From the NCBI GenBank assembly GCA_030765065.1, contig CM060981.1, positions 231,329,152-231,393,151 on the forward strand: a stretch of 64,000 bases of DNA. Direction: 5' to 3'. A model generated the notes under the pieces. That model was not told the DNA's origin, ran no database searches, and worked only from the letters and a program-made list of their open reading frames with translations. The position numbers were made by a program, and so were the translations under genes. The number at the start of each line of letters is the position of its first letter. Within the stretch, counting starts at the first letter, position 1. The stretch comes from Deroplatys truncata. Taxonomy: Eukaryota; Arthropoda; Insecta; Mantodea; Mantidae. Below are positions 11,257 to 22,575 of this stretch, piece after piece.

Positions 11257-11496
11257 GTACCAATTAATTCGCGTACTTCACATTTCGTAACTAACTTTGC
11301 GACGTGTACCTCGCGAGATATTCTTCAGGACTACGTGACGTGCACCTCGTGAGAGATTCTTCCGAACTGCGTGACGTGCACCAATTACATCGCGTACTTT
11401 ACATTTTGTAACTAACTTTGTGACGTGTACCTCGCGAGAGATTCTTCAGGACTGCGTTACGTGCACCTCGTAAAAGATTCTTCAAGACTCCGCGAT
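11257..11496. repeat. Tandem repeat, two units of about 120 bp
   Basis: Units are 11257-11376 and 11377-11496. Both contain 'cgtaactaactttg'-type words, 'gacgtgtacctcgcgaga', 'attcttcaggact' and 'acgtgcacctcg'. The units differ at roughly a tenth of positions. ACGTG cores recur several times per unit. Confidence 0.75.
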
Positions 11497-12110
11497 ACTT
11501 GCTTATGGCTCTAGAATATATATATTCCTTCACCCCGAATTGCCTAAACATTATAATAGAACTGCTATTGGTTACCAAATCGCGCCCACTTTAGCGTCTG
11601 TTTTATCAGCCAATCACTGCTACTAACATATATACTCTAGGGAAGATATTCCCTCCATTTCTAAAAAAGGCACGCTACCCTGACGTCATTTGTTTTTCTC
11701 TTCTTAGTGATAAACAACTCATTCTCTCGGTTTATTGTTACCCACTTCCATTGTCAGTTTCGGTGAGGCCGTGTAAACTTATTTCCTAACAATACTTATG
11801 GCTAACAAACATCTAAAATCCTATACATAGAATAATATTAGATTTACACTACAATCACTCTGGCATTCACGGTGTTGTGATATAAAATATTGCCTCATAT
11901 GCCCCACTAGAAACATAATTATAAATATTTACAACCTTTTTTGGAAATTTTATAATTGGGTTTTTAGTCTCCTGAATATTGTAACACACGGTATCTGTCA
12001 CTTGCACGAAACACTGCACACGCATTTAACACACGTTGTACTTCTTGCCTTTTTCTGTCCACTATTCACTGGCTCGCGTCTAATGTGTTCATATACCTGC
12101 ATCTGACCTT
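11497..12110. promoter_or_regulatory. Promoter-like stretch, possibly LTR-derived
   Basis: It has CCAAT/ATTGG motifs (about 11562-11612), a TATA-like 'tatatactcta' at about 11630, and a perfect TGACGTCA at 11681-11688. With the ACGTG-rich tandem repeat beside it, this resembles the control region of an LTR fossil that could belong with the gag-like remnant at 12418-13980. I did not find a matching second LTR in the window. The reading rests on motif density only. Confidence 0.25.
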
Positions 12111-12417
12111 ACAATTTTTTTTTTCATACAGCAAATACTGTACCCTGAACTATTTAGCTCACTGTTACAAAATGGTTATACTTTCTTAGGTTATTGACAT
12201 AAAAATTTATACACTCAAGATCTTTAACCTGGTAATTATTGAACATATTTACCAAAATATTCATCCTCTACACAATCATATTTACATCTCTTAATTCTAA
12301 GACATAATTTCACTCAACATATCGATATATGTGTGCTACATAAATGTTTGGCTTTAATTATTCTTACCCTTTTTTATTGTTTTGCATTTTATATTCACAA
12401 TACCCTTTGAATTATAT

Positions 12418-13980
12418 CTACATACCTTTACTTTCATATGACATTAATTTATCCTTTTTTTGTTTGGCGGTCATTGCTATTCCTTCTAGTGGATCAAATT
12501 GTCCATGGCTAAGCATTGCTCGTATTCTATGCTGTATCGTAAGGTTCCAAAATCTGTTCATGAATAGCCTCTTAAAGGATTCATATGAAATGTCGCCCCC
12601 TGATACCATTTGTAGCCAATCTAAAGTTTTCTGGTCCAAACATCTTATAGCAATTATCATTTTCAATGCTTCCGGTATCTTTTTAATTTCTCTACTCTGA
12701 CAAGTCTGCAATAAACTGTACTGGGTTGGAGTTTTCATTAAATTTTGGATGTGGCAAATCGCTTAAGATATAATTATACTTTCGTATGTCCCTTATTCCC
12801 ATTTTTAAATTATTACTTTCTCTACTACGTACAGTAAGTAGGGGAAGTATTGTATTCCACCTAAAAATTCGATACCGAGATTTCACCGGAAATACATGTT
12901 TTGAGACACCCTGAATCCAAAAAAAGCATTTTTGGAAACATGTCCGTGTGTGTGTCTGTGTGTGTGTCTGTTTGTGTGTCTGTCTGTCCGTGAACAGCAT
13001 AACTCAGAATCGAACAGTCAGATAAACACCAAACTTGTATTTAGATTCAGTATCTTCCAGAGATGCGACACGAAGGTTTTCAAGAAAATCCCCCCACCCC
13101 AGATTACCCTTTACATGGAACATTTTTCGAAAAGTTTAATTTTCTCAAAAATGGCTCTAACGATTTTGATTAAAATATCATAGGTTTAAGATATTTTCAT
13201 GACAAATAAAATGTATATCTTGAATTTTCTGGGAATGTCTCCAAAAGTATTCTTCATTGTGAACGACTTTTGGTAAACTGGTAAACCATAAGAGATAGGC
13301 AAAATTTTACTACACAAAAAAAGTAGATCGCGTTAAAATACATAATTTATGTCATATACATTTTTTTTTGTTGAGTTAACCATTTTCGAGATATTGCTTG
13401 TTATTCCCTTAAATTTTTCAATACTTATTTTCTGAAATGGGAATAAGTTATTCATTTTTTGTCTTGGATATGCAAAGAGTATTAATCTGTGGCAAAGGGA
13501 ATGATGCTGCACCTAGCAACCAGCTATTAAGAGATATGTTTGTGCTTAAAGGCTACTGTTTTTCTATATTGCCCTTGTAAATATATTTTCCCCTTACATC
13601 TACAAGAAAATTAGCAATAAGAAAGAGTCTGCAAATGTTTATCTCGATTAACATGAAGAAGATGGAGAATAAGCGTTTGTAAAAAATAGTTTGTACAAGA
13701 GTAGAGAAAGTCATGTGAGTGTAACACACCAGATTTTCTACCGTTACTTGTGCACTCTGAGTTTCAGCGTGGGCTATGGATGAACCCGCCGCGTCACTCA
13801 CATTATTAGTCATACCTGAGGAAATACCTCTATCATTATTCTGTGCATCAGATACATTGACATCACATATATTGACCCTTAACTCAATTCTAACCTATTT
13901 ACAGTACCTTGCAGATTTTCTATTGTCTGTTCCAATTTTCTACTGTTTTTATTTTGAACAGCTTGGTGCTTGTTAATTTC
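12418..13980 (-). pseudogene. gag-like fossil of an LTR element, split by repeat A6
   Basis: Minus-strand coding remnants on both sides of repeat A6 resemble insect LTR-element gag. One part has 'PKFNENSNPVQFIADL' and another has 'WLQMVSGGDISYESFKRLF', an arrangement like the retrotransposon gag N-terminal region. It is broken and old, and no reverse transcriptase or second LTR was found. The A6 insertion at 12811-13738 lies within it. The family could be Ty3/gypsy-like, but this is not certain. Confidence 0.5.
12811..13738 (-). mobile_element. Repeat A copy A6
   Basis: It runs from 'attactttctctactacg' to 'gtgagtgtaacacaccag', full length, of the 'ctagcaaccagctattaag' subtype. The GT/TG tract (12945-12985) is interrupted by TCTG units. 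It interrupts the gag-like fossil, so it is younger than that element. Confidence 0.9.
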
Positions 13981-14068
13981 AGAGGTTAGTTTTTGATCCA
14001 AGTTTATAGACCAAACTTTAACTTCTTCGGACAACTTATTTCTTTGTGTTTCCGATCCTGGATAAACG

Positions 14069-14630
14069 TTTACCGTTGTCTATTCACCACAAATGACCGT
14101 TCTTAAAGTCCATATTTTACCACGGTAAAATCTTGATCGAGAACGGTGCACATGAACATCAGAATGGTACAAATTTTAATCATTTACGGGATGTGGCTCT
14201 GTACATACACTTATACGCAATGTAGCTATACAGTATGTAAACACATAAAACTCTGCAGGAGATTTGAACTCGGAACCTGTTCGTTAGAAACCCGTCGCCT
14301 TAACCGCTCCTACACAAAGCACAGCTGCGGATATGTAGGTCAAAACAGATAATCTTCAGATGCCTCTTTCATGATTTATAGGTGTATTATTATTATTGCT
14401 ATTATTATTCTGTTATGTAATCTTCATATTATAAACACTATACTACTATAAGAAGTATACAATTAAAAATACACAAAAGTATGTAGGTTAGATCGATGTA
14501 ACAATCAAAGCTAAACCTTAGTACGTAATATAATGATAAAATAGTAGACATTTCAGCATGATGTTGTCATTAGGGTTTCCTATTTGCACAAAGTTTACAA
14601 CGATGTGGGGATACCGTGTGTAAATAATAA
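14069..14630. mobile_element. TIR element C, copy 2
   Basis: It is related to 7406-8004: shared blocks include the tRNA-like segment (about 14255-14335, minus strand), 'gtaggtcaaa.cagat.atcttcag', a TTA-rich patch, 'ag/gtacgtaat.taa.gataaaa.agtag' and the end 'ataccgtgtgtaaa'. The left inverted repeat is degraded (near 14080, 'taccgttgtctattcacc'), so that border is approximate. No transposase. Confidence 0.5.
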
Positions 14631-14692
14631 ACATACAGATTATTTTCTCTGCTCCAGTAACATAATGCGGATAATGCATCAAATCGTACATT

Positions 14693-15416
14693 TTTACTTT
14701 CTCTACTACGTATAGTAAGCAGGGGAAGTATTGTATTCCATCGAAAATAAGATGCCGAGATTTCACTAGAAAGAGGTGCCATGAATCCAAATAAAGCATT
14801 TTGTAAACATGTCCGTGTGTGTTTGTGTGTCTGTCAGTCTTCTGTGCTTAAATCAAAAATGAAAAATCGGATACCAAACTTGGTAATTGAGTTTACTATC
14901 TTCCAAAGAAGTGATGCGAAGATTTCCAAGAAAATTCCCTACCCCAGACTACCGTTTACATGGAAAATTTTTCGAAAATTATCTTGAATTGTCTGGGAAT
15001 GTCCCCAAAAGTCATCTTCATTCTGAATGACTTTCGCATAACTGGTAAACCAAAACATGTAGATCTCGTTAAAACACAATTTATGTCGTATACATTTGTT
15101 TTTGGAGTGAACCATTTCCGAGATATTCCTTGTTATTTATTTGAGTTTTCCAATACTTTTATTTTTCTTAAGTGGGAATTGGTCATTCGGTTTTTTATGT
15201 CCTGGACATGCAAAGAGAATGGAATGTTCCACATAGCAATCAGCTCTTAAAATATTTGACTATCGCGTAAAGCCTACCATATTCCCCTTGCATCTACAAG
15301 AAAATTAACAATATGATTAACATCTCGATTAACATAAAGTATATGGAGAATAAGTGTTTGTAAAAATAGTTTGTAGAAGAGTAGAGGAAGCCATGTGAGT
15401 TTAACACATCAGATGT
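14693..15416 (-). mobile_element. Repeat A copy A7
   Basis: It runs from 'ttttactttctctactacg' to 'gtgagtttaacacatcag'. It lacks a block after 'ttcgaaaatt' (the 'ggctctaacgattttgatt' segment), so it is shorter than A4. The subtype is the commoner one with 'ctatcgcgtaaagcctacc'. Confidence 0.85.
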
Positions 15417-15477
15417 TTTGTTTAAATATAACATAAAAAGGATAATAACAAATTAATACATTGATTCTGTATTCGGG

Positions 15478-15645
15478 TGGTCAGCGTTCTGTCTTAAACC
15501 AGAGGTCCTTCCGGGTTCGACTACCAGCTAGGGTAGTGGCTTTATAATTAGAATAATTTCCTATGCCCCGCACAGTCTATAATCATGCATGTGAGCGTGA
15601 ATATGGTGTCTTTTATGTTAAAATTAATAAAAACAGGCATTAATA
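15478..15645 (+). repeat. SINE family H, copy 1
   Basis: A tRNA-like head 'gggtggtcagcgttctg' with B box 'gggttcgactacc' is followed by a short body with 'atttcctatgccccgcac' and 'gcatgtgagcgtgaatatg'. Similar copies lie at 44262-44450 and, on the minus strand, at 31380-31537. It ends with 'gttaaaattaataaaa'. Confidence 0.65.
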
Positions 15646-15840
15646 TACCCGCAGTTGAAGCTGTTGCTAAAGTCAAAGTACTCGATATGACCATGCAAAT
15701 TAATAACAATGATAAAATACAAAATAGTAACTAAGATTTTAAATATATAGTTTTTAAAATAAAAATGCAAAGAAAAATTATCAGTACGGTAAGAATTTGA
15801 TGATTTAAGATCGCTCAATATCAGCAATAATATGTGGAAA

Positions 15841-16690
15841 AAAAATATGTTTCACTCACATGACTCTCTACTCTTGTACAAACTATTTTTACTAACGCTT
15901 ATTCTTCGTCGACGTTATGTTAATCGGGATAAACATTTGCGGAAAGTATCTTATTGCTAATTTTCTTGTTCGTGCAAGGGGAGTATGCTAGGCTTTAAGC
16001 GATAATCAAACATTTTAAGAGCTGGTTGCTATGTGGGGCATTCCATTCTGTTTGCATGTCTAGGAATGAAAAAACGAATAACGAATTCCCATTTCAGAAA
16101 ACGTATAAGTAGTGGAAAATTCAAACAAATAACAATGAATATCTCGGAAATGGTTCACTGGAGAAAAAAATGCATGTGACATAAATTGTGTGTTTTAGCG
16201 AGATCTACATTTTTGGTGTAGTAAAGCTATGTCTATCTCTTACAGTTTACCTGTTTTGCGAAAGTCATTCCGAATGAAGAGGACGTTTGGGGACAGTCCT
16301 AGAAAATTCAAGATATACACTTCATTTGCCATGAAAATATCTTAAACATATGATATTTAATCAAAATCGTTGGAACCATTTTTGAAGAAATCAAATTTTC
16401 GAAATATGTTCCATGTAAAGGGTAGTCTGGGGTGGGGAGGACTGTCTTGAAAATCTTCATGTCGCATCCTTGGAAGATACTAAACTCAAATACCAAGTTT
16501 ATTGTTTATCCGACTTTTTGTTTTTGAGTTATGCTGTTCAAAGACTGATAGACACACGAAATGTTTTCATAAATGCTTTATTTGGATTCCATGCACCTCA
16601 AAACATGTAATTCCGGTGAAATCTCGGTATCAAATTTTTGGGTGGAATGCATACTTCCCCTGCTTGCCATACGTAGTAGAAAAAATATGA
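15841..16690 (+). mobile_element. Repeat A copy A8
   Basis: It runs from 'atgtttcactcacatgact' to 'acgtagtagaaaaaatatg', of the commoner subtype. The CA tract is nearly lost (agacacacgaaatg). It is noticeably diverged at both ends. Confidence 0.8.
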
Positions 16691-17471
16691 TTGAATAAGC
16701 ACCAATTAAGTAGATAAAGTAAAAGCAAGGTTTAAAATAATATTAAGTAATAACTATAAATCGATGGGAATTTGTATTTTTAACAACAGATAAAGACCTT
16801 TAGGATAAATGTTAGAGGTAAGAATGTACAAGAAATGCAATTCTTCTAGTGCGGAATACAGTTTCCTTTCAGAACGATGCAAAGCTAATGCCAATTTGAA
16901 GAAGTAGATTCAATTATTGTCTATAAATATATGACTAAACCCAAGAAATGGAAGCAGGTGCATGTTTGTTCCTGATGTAATTCAATGGAGCAGCCAACAG
17001 AGCTTGTTGGTACATTTTCCACGGTCCAGCGGCGAGAGACGGTCACTGAACCTTCCAGTTTGTTGTCTTCACACCACGTGAGGTAAAAGTTGGGACAGCG
17101 AACGGTGAAAGGGCAAAGTGACCTGGAAACAAGTTAGCAGCTGACCGCAAGGTCAGACCAGTGAATCCAGTTATGTTTGCGATACCAGTAGTAAACTAAG
17201 GGCAAGAGCAAAACCTGTAAGGTCACTTGAGCACATTTCATTCTCCGTAGATCTCAAGGTCTAGAACATCAAGAGCGTCAGTCCACTTATGTATCATACA
17301 CTCCTGGATAGAACATAACGGGCTTCCTCAGTAACCATCCCATCCCTCTATCCTACTGATAAGACACCAAGAATCGTAATGTATATCTTGCCGTGTCTGT
17401 TTTTGCTCTCAAATGCTCTTAACAACTCGCGCGAATTTCTCACATTGTTGGTTAACATAACACATTTATAT
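16691..17471. other. Unassigned stretch
   Basis: About 780 bp without a recognisable gene. The part at 17020-17230 is less AT-rich (acggtccagcggcgagagac) and might be an old repeat, but no second copy is in the window. Confidence 0.3.
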
Positions 17472-17727
17472 TATTTATTACTTATTTATTTATTTACTGT
17501 GGCAGAGCTAAGGCCATAAGGCCTTCTCTTTCGCTCAACCACATAAAACAATCCTGAATACAATATTCTGATCACATTGATGGTATACAGATAAAATCTA
17601 AATAAACACAAAACAGAAATAACACAAAAATTAGAGGAACAGTAAAGTTAATAGAAAATATAAAGAAACTAAGTTAATAGTAATGAGTATCGTAAAAATA
17701 TGGCATACATAAACTAATAAAAATGTA

Positions 17728-19299
17728 CGGCACAAATTGTAGGACACATTCCTCACACGTAGGCAAAGAAATTATGGTATATGAACATGGATCTGGAAAC
17801 GCTTTGTTTCCATGTTACAATTCATTTTCTCCAACTCATTAATCATGGTAAACACACAAGAATAGAACGTAACAGCATTTCACATGCAACTCTTTCTCAC
17901 AGGAGATGTTCAATATGCCCTCCGTGAGCAGTGATACATGCATCAACTCGACGTCGTAGTGAATCCCGGATGCACTGATGTATCCATAATACGGGCACGG
18001 AGACTCTGAACATCTAATGCTGGGGTTCGATACACAATGGCTTTCAAATGCTCCCACAAATAAAAGTCCAGTGGGTTTTGGTCCAGGAAGCGTGGAGGCC
18101 AGGCATTTGGTCCACGTCTACCTATCCATTTCTCACCGAATCTGTTATTTAGAAGCCGATGGGCATTAGCACTAAAATGAGGAGGTACTCCATCGTGCAT
18201 GAAGTACATGTTTTGTCGCACAGCTAAAGGCACATCTGCTAACAGATCAGGTAGAACATTCTCTACGAAATTATGGTAACTTTATCCGCTAAGCCTGGAT
18301 GGAAGAACGCGAGGTCCTACCAAACAGTCACCAACAATACCGGCCCAAACCTTGACAGAAAATGTTTGTTGATCACTTGCTTCAACAGTTGCGTGAGGAT
18401 TGACGTCAGCCCATACATGCCGATTGCGATAATTTACAATATGATTTCATTGAAACGACGCCTCATCTGTGAAGAGAACCGTTGCACTGAAATTAGGGTT
18501 GACACTTTGTTGCCTAAATCATTCGCAGAAGCGTACCCGTGCAGGAAAATCAGCTGTGATAGTGCCTGCACACGCTGTAAATAGTATAGATACAGGCGGA
18601 CCGCATGTAACACTCGCAAAGACAGTCATGTGATCAACATTCATTGTTGCAGCTACTTGTCTTGTACTGACACTAGGGTCGTCTTCAACTGCCTGAAGAA
18701 TTGCCGCCTCCCATTGTGGTGTCCTCGTCCTTCTAGGCTTCTCCCGGTTGCGAGTATCGGGCTGAAATGTCCCATGTTCCCTAAGACGACGATCAATGGC
18801 TTCAAACGTTTTCCTGTCGGGGCAGCTTCGTCCTGAAAATCTCTCCCTGTACAAACGTTGAGCGCAAGCGCCATTGGTGTCTGCTAATCCATGCATCAAA
18901 TAGAAATCTGCCATCTCTGCATTTGTGTACACTGCCATTACACGAGCCAAGTCTGTGATCAGCTCTACTAGTACGTAGTAACCCGTATGCTTGACAAGGT
19001 CGTACTGCTCACTGGAACAGTTGATGTTACCTGTAAACAAGCAATGATGTTAGTCGCATGGCAACAGGGACATGTAAAATAAAACATTGACGGTGCACCT
19101 ACGATAATGACAACGTAACCAGACGTAACCAAGAGTGCATGTTCCGCATGATTGTAACGTTCTGTTCGTGTGTGTTTCCCATGATTAATGAGTTAGAGGA
19201 AATGAGTTGTAACATGGAAACACAGCGTTTCCAGACCCATGTTCATATAACATAATTTTTTCGTCTACGTGTGAGGAATGTGTCATGCAATTTGTGCCG
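17728..19299 (-). mobile_element. Tc1/mariner-superfamily element with long TIRs, TA flanked
   Basis: It starts 'cggcacaaattg' and ends with the reverse complement, each flanked by TA (17726-17727 and 19300-19301). The terminal inverted repeats extend about 150 bp (17728 to about 17880; about 19150 to 19299) with roughly nine tenths identity. Total length is 1572 bp. The transposase lies on the minus strand between the repeats. Long TIRs and the TA target fit the IS630/Tc1/mariner superfamily, and both ends look complete. Only the coding region is damaged. Confidence 0.9.
17900..18940 (-). pseudogene. Mariner-type transposase of the 17728-19299 element, frameshifted
   Basis: The N-terminal part (frame opening at about 18940, 'MAVYTNAEMADFYLMHGLA') has the helix-turn-helix arrangement of insect DUF4817-type transposases, including 'RLYRERF' and 'TRQVAATMNVDHMTV'. 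The middle is spread over other frames (YLQRVQALSQ; FPARVRFCE). The C-terminal part (18233-17943) has catalytic 'FMHDGVPPHF', 'WIGRRGP' and 'LDQNPLDFYLWEHLKAIVY'. By my count 41 residues separate the Asp of HDG from the Asp of LDF, like the DD41D spacing. Frame changes at about 18520 and between 18230 and 18430 make it a pseudogene. Confidence 0.8.
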
Positions 19300-20142
19300 T
19301 ACATTGTTGTTACATTCTGTATATACCATGAAAATGACATTTCTTCTAAGTTAACGATTATTGTTAACTAAAATCTGCAACCTGTGACGAAAAGGATATA
19401 AAGTATGACAGCTCCTGACATCTTGTGGAAGTGAATTCCAGAGCCTAGCAACCTAAAACATGATGGGTATACAGATGTTCGATGGAGTGGTATTGAATGT
19501 ATGTGATGATTTTCCAAGCGTGTATGAAGGTTTTGAGACGAATAAAAATTTATAAAGCGAGAAGCTAGGTATGTAGGGGAAGTAGTGTGAATAAGTTTAA
19601 AGAGAAGTAAAAGACAATGAATGTTTCTACCGTCAACGAAATGGAACCAATACAAGTCCTGGAGAGATTGTAACGTCGTACATCACAGATGTAACGTACA
19701 CATGTATTGTGAGCTAGTTGTAATTTACGTGACCGATCAGACGTTAAAACTGTGAGGAGGGAATCACAATAATTCAAGTGGGGCATCACCATTGTTTGTA
19801 CCAAAGTCTTTCTTAAGCTCCTAGGCAGGGACATATTTAAACACTTGAAAGTATGGATTACACTATAGATATAAAGTGGCATAGATATTATGATAAGAAA
19901 GGTGATGCTGATAATAATCAGGCTAAGGATCCGGGACAAGTTAGCAACCAATGTATGCGCAATCTACTACAGAGTTCCGTAAACAGTACTGCTGATGTAA
20001 ACAAAGACGCCAATACGCTGCCTTATTTACTGCTGTAAACATTATAGTCTAGTGATGGTAGAAAATGAAGTAGGACACATACATCGGAATGAGAGACAAC
20101 GTGTATTGTATCTCAAGTCACGAAGCGGAATGTACACGGCCT

Positions 20143-20262
20143 TGAACCTCAAGCCTGATAAAGAGGCCTCTGAGCAAAATTATCGGTCTTTCACGCCCAA
20201 TATAGAATGGGACGCTAAGGACCACAGTAGTTAAAGAGCGTCCATAAATAAAAAAATAAACC
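20143..20262 (+). repeat. SINE family D, short 3' fragment
   Basis: It begins 'cctcaagcctgataaagag' and ends 'gagcgtccataaataaa', nearly identical to the end of the 2.6-kb copy. Only the last 110 bp or so of the family remain. Confidence 0.8.
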
Positions 20263-20381
20263 CAAATTACACGGCCTCACAGGTAAACAACACCCCAATG
20301 CGCCACCTCACTCCACCCTCTCGATGCACAGTATATTTCACTTGAACCTTAAGTTGACCCGGATCCATAGCCTGATAATGG

Positions 20382-20398
20382 TGATGATGATGATGATG

Positions 20399-20475
<77 letters not shown>
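20382..20475. repeat. (TGA)n-(TAA)n compound microsatellite
   Basis: About six TGA units followed by about 25 AAT/TAA units. The poly-Ile, poly-Met and poly-Tyr frames that result are not genes. Confidence 0.95.
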
Positions 20476-20564
20476 CTTTCATCAAAATCGTTGTGATTAT
20501 TTTCGATTATGGATTAGGTATACAACGGAGGAGCACACAACGCGCACTGCGACCTAGCTGAGTT

Positions 20565-20830
20565 CTATTGCGGAAAGGATGAAGTGAAGGAGGTTACAGG
20601 ACGCAAGCAGATAGGCCAAAGAGACGCACGGAAGTTCCTAACAGTTCCTGGCTCGAAGACCCGTCGCACCGATGGAGCTGTCCAGAGAGGGCGAAGAACA
20701 ACCATTGCAACCAAGTAGCCCCTACTATCCACGGGGAATACTCTTTGCATGGAGCAAGCATCCCTGCAATCTGCCCGGCACCACCTCACGCCACGAAACC
20801 TAGAAGCCCACCTGAAACATGAGAAGGGGA
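20565..20830 (-). repeat. SINE 3' body (family F group), head absent
   Basis: On the minus strand it parallels 35950-36160 and 63745-64000. Shared features are 'gagcaagcatcc.tgc.atctg' (plus-strand view), 'ctatccacggggaatactc', 'gctcgaagacccgtcgcac' and 'agagacgcacggaagttcct'. No tRNA-like head lies beside it. Confidence 0.6.
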
Positions 20831-21057
20831 CGAAGTGAAAGGAAAATGAGGTAAGGAAATCGCGGTAGATGAGAAACCACCCCAGTATTCGGCTATCGAC
20901 CAGAGAAAATCGAGGTTAGATAGGCGGATGAAGGGAATCGTTAGTGTATTTACCCGAATTACTTCTCCGATTGGGTTATATATGAACCTTAAATAAAGTA
21001 CCTCGATTACTATCAGATAATAAAAGCTGATAAGCATACTTTTTTTGGCTGGTTATT

Positions 21058-21832
21058 AAAAATCTGATGTGTTACATTCACATGGCTTTCTCTATCCCTT
21101 ATCGTGTATTAGCGGGTATACAAATTATTCTTACGAAAGCCTATTTATATACCTACTTTATTTTAAATGAGATAAACGTTTACAGAAATAGCTACGTTAC
21201 ATATTTCGTTATAGATAAAAGGGAACAGCGATATCATATATTTAAGAACTGGTGCTAACTGGTCTTAAAAATTCCATACTCTTTCCATAACATCGGAGAA
21301 ACAATCGACGGGACTTTAAAACAATGACAAAGTGTTGAGCAAATCGAATCATTAAAAACGGATACCTCGGAAATAGCTTTTACCACAAAAAAGTTATTTA
21401 AAACAAATGATGTGTTTTAAAGGGTCTACATTTTTTGTGTAGTACGTTTTTGTCTACAAGATGATACAACATTCCTTCGGAATAAAGAGGGCTTCTCAGG
21501 CTGTTCCCAGAAAATTCAAGATACTTACGTTCTATTTGTCATATAAATATCTTTATGGTATTTTAATCAAAATCGTTAGAACTAGTTTTGAGAAAATAAA
21601 AAATTGCGAAAATGTTCAATGTAAAGGGTATTTGGGGTGGGGACTTTTCGTTTTTGAGTTATGCTGTTCACACACACACAAAGGCACATACACACACAGA
21701 CCTTTTCTTAAAATGTTCTTTTTTGAATTTAGGGGGACTCCAAACATGTATTTCCTGTGAATTCTCGGTATTGAATTTTTGGTGAGATACAATACCTTCT
21801 CTAACTATTATGTACGTGGTAGAGGAAGTAAA
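21058..21832 (+). mobile_element. Repeat A copy A9 (second subfamily)
   Basis: It runs from 'tctgatgtgttacattcac' to 'gtggtagaggaagtaa'. After 'ggctttctctat' it has 'cccttatcgtgtattagcg', which defines a second subfamily with A13, A16 and probably A3. It lacks the 'cttcgtgtcgcatctctgg' block. Confidence 0.8.
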
Positions 21833-22404
21833 AATATCAATATTTAATGAATTACACCATAAGTCGTCCTTTGGGATATGACTAGGATTTTGTTGCCCCT
21901 TATCATGTTTGGTATATATCAACCGCAGTACAAATTGCATATTCAATTCCGTTAACACATCCACACATAAGAGTAGACAAGTTGGTACTGAGAAGTGGAA
22001 AAATGCTGTGAAATTGCTGGATCTGATAACTGTGTTTATTGCAGCCTGGCTGTGTTTGGCACCAAAACAACTTTTGTTTGGTGTAATAAAGTTTACGAAC
22101 GGAATGGGAAGGTATTTTCCTTTCTCCTAAGTGAAAACTTGCTATGATCTGTTCACAATTATAATTTACAAAGCTCAACAACTCATACTATTATAATCCA
22201 TCTCAGCCGTTCATAATCGTTTATTTTACAGCCTGGACTATTCAACAACATCCGTTAATTTATGGGTAGGGAAAGCGCTTCGCGGAAATCCGTTAGTACT
22301 CAATGAAGTTCCCTTTGTTATAGGCTAATTAATAAGTGGCAGCTACTGTATAAGAACACAGGAGCACGTGAACACCCTAACTTTTGACAACTTGCGGATT
22401 TATT
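21833..22404. other. Unassigned stretch
   Basis: No gene or repeat border recognised. A 73-codon frame at 21909-22130 has no family resemblance that I can see. Confidence 0.3.
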
Positions 22405-22539
22405 GATTATTACTTTCTCTACTACGTATAGTAAAGTAGAGGAAGTATTGCATTCTACCCAGAAACTCGATACCAGATTTCACCGAAAATACATGTTTTA
22501 TCGTGCCCTAAATCCAAATACAGCATTTTTTGAAACATG

Positions 22540-22575
<36 letters not shown>

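Larger units (their letters stand above)
17472..19960 (-). pseudogene. LINE (non-LTR) remnant, 3' end, split by a mariner-type element
   Basis: On the minus strand, the right part (19951 down to about 19380) encodes a reverse-transcriptase C-terminal region with 'LRKTLVQTMVMPHLNYCD' and 'LQLAHNTCVRYICDVRRY', then in a shifted frame 'LASRFINFYSSQNLHTRL' and 'IPLHRTSVYPS'. The frame break near 19660 and the lost 5' part show it is dead. The left part (17472-17727) is 3' untranslated sequence that ends in AAAT-type repeats at 17472-17500, a typical LINE tail. The element at 17728-19299 inserted between them. The clade is not assigned with confidence. Confidence 0.7.

Noticed and set aside
20267-20557. 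Open frames rich in Tyr, Ile or Met
   Set aside because: They are translations of the (TGA)n-(TAA)n microsatellite.
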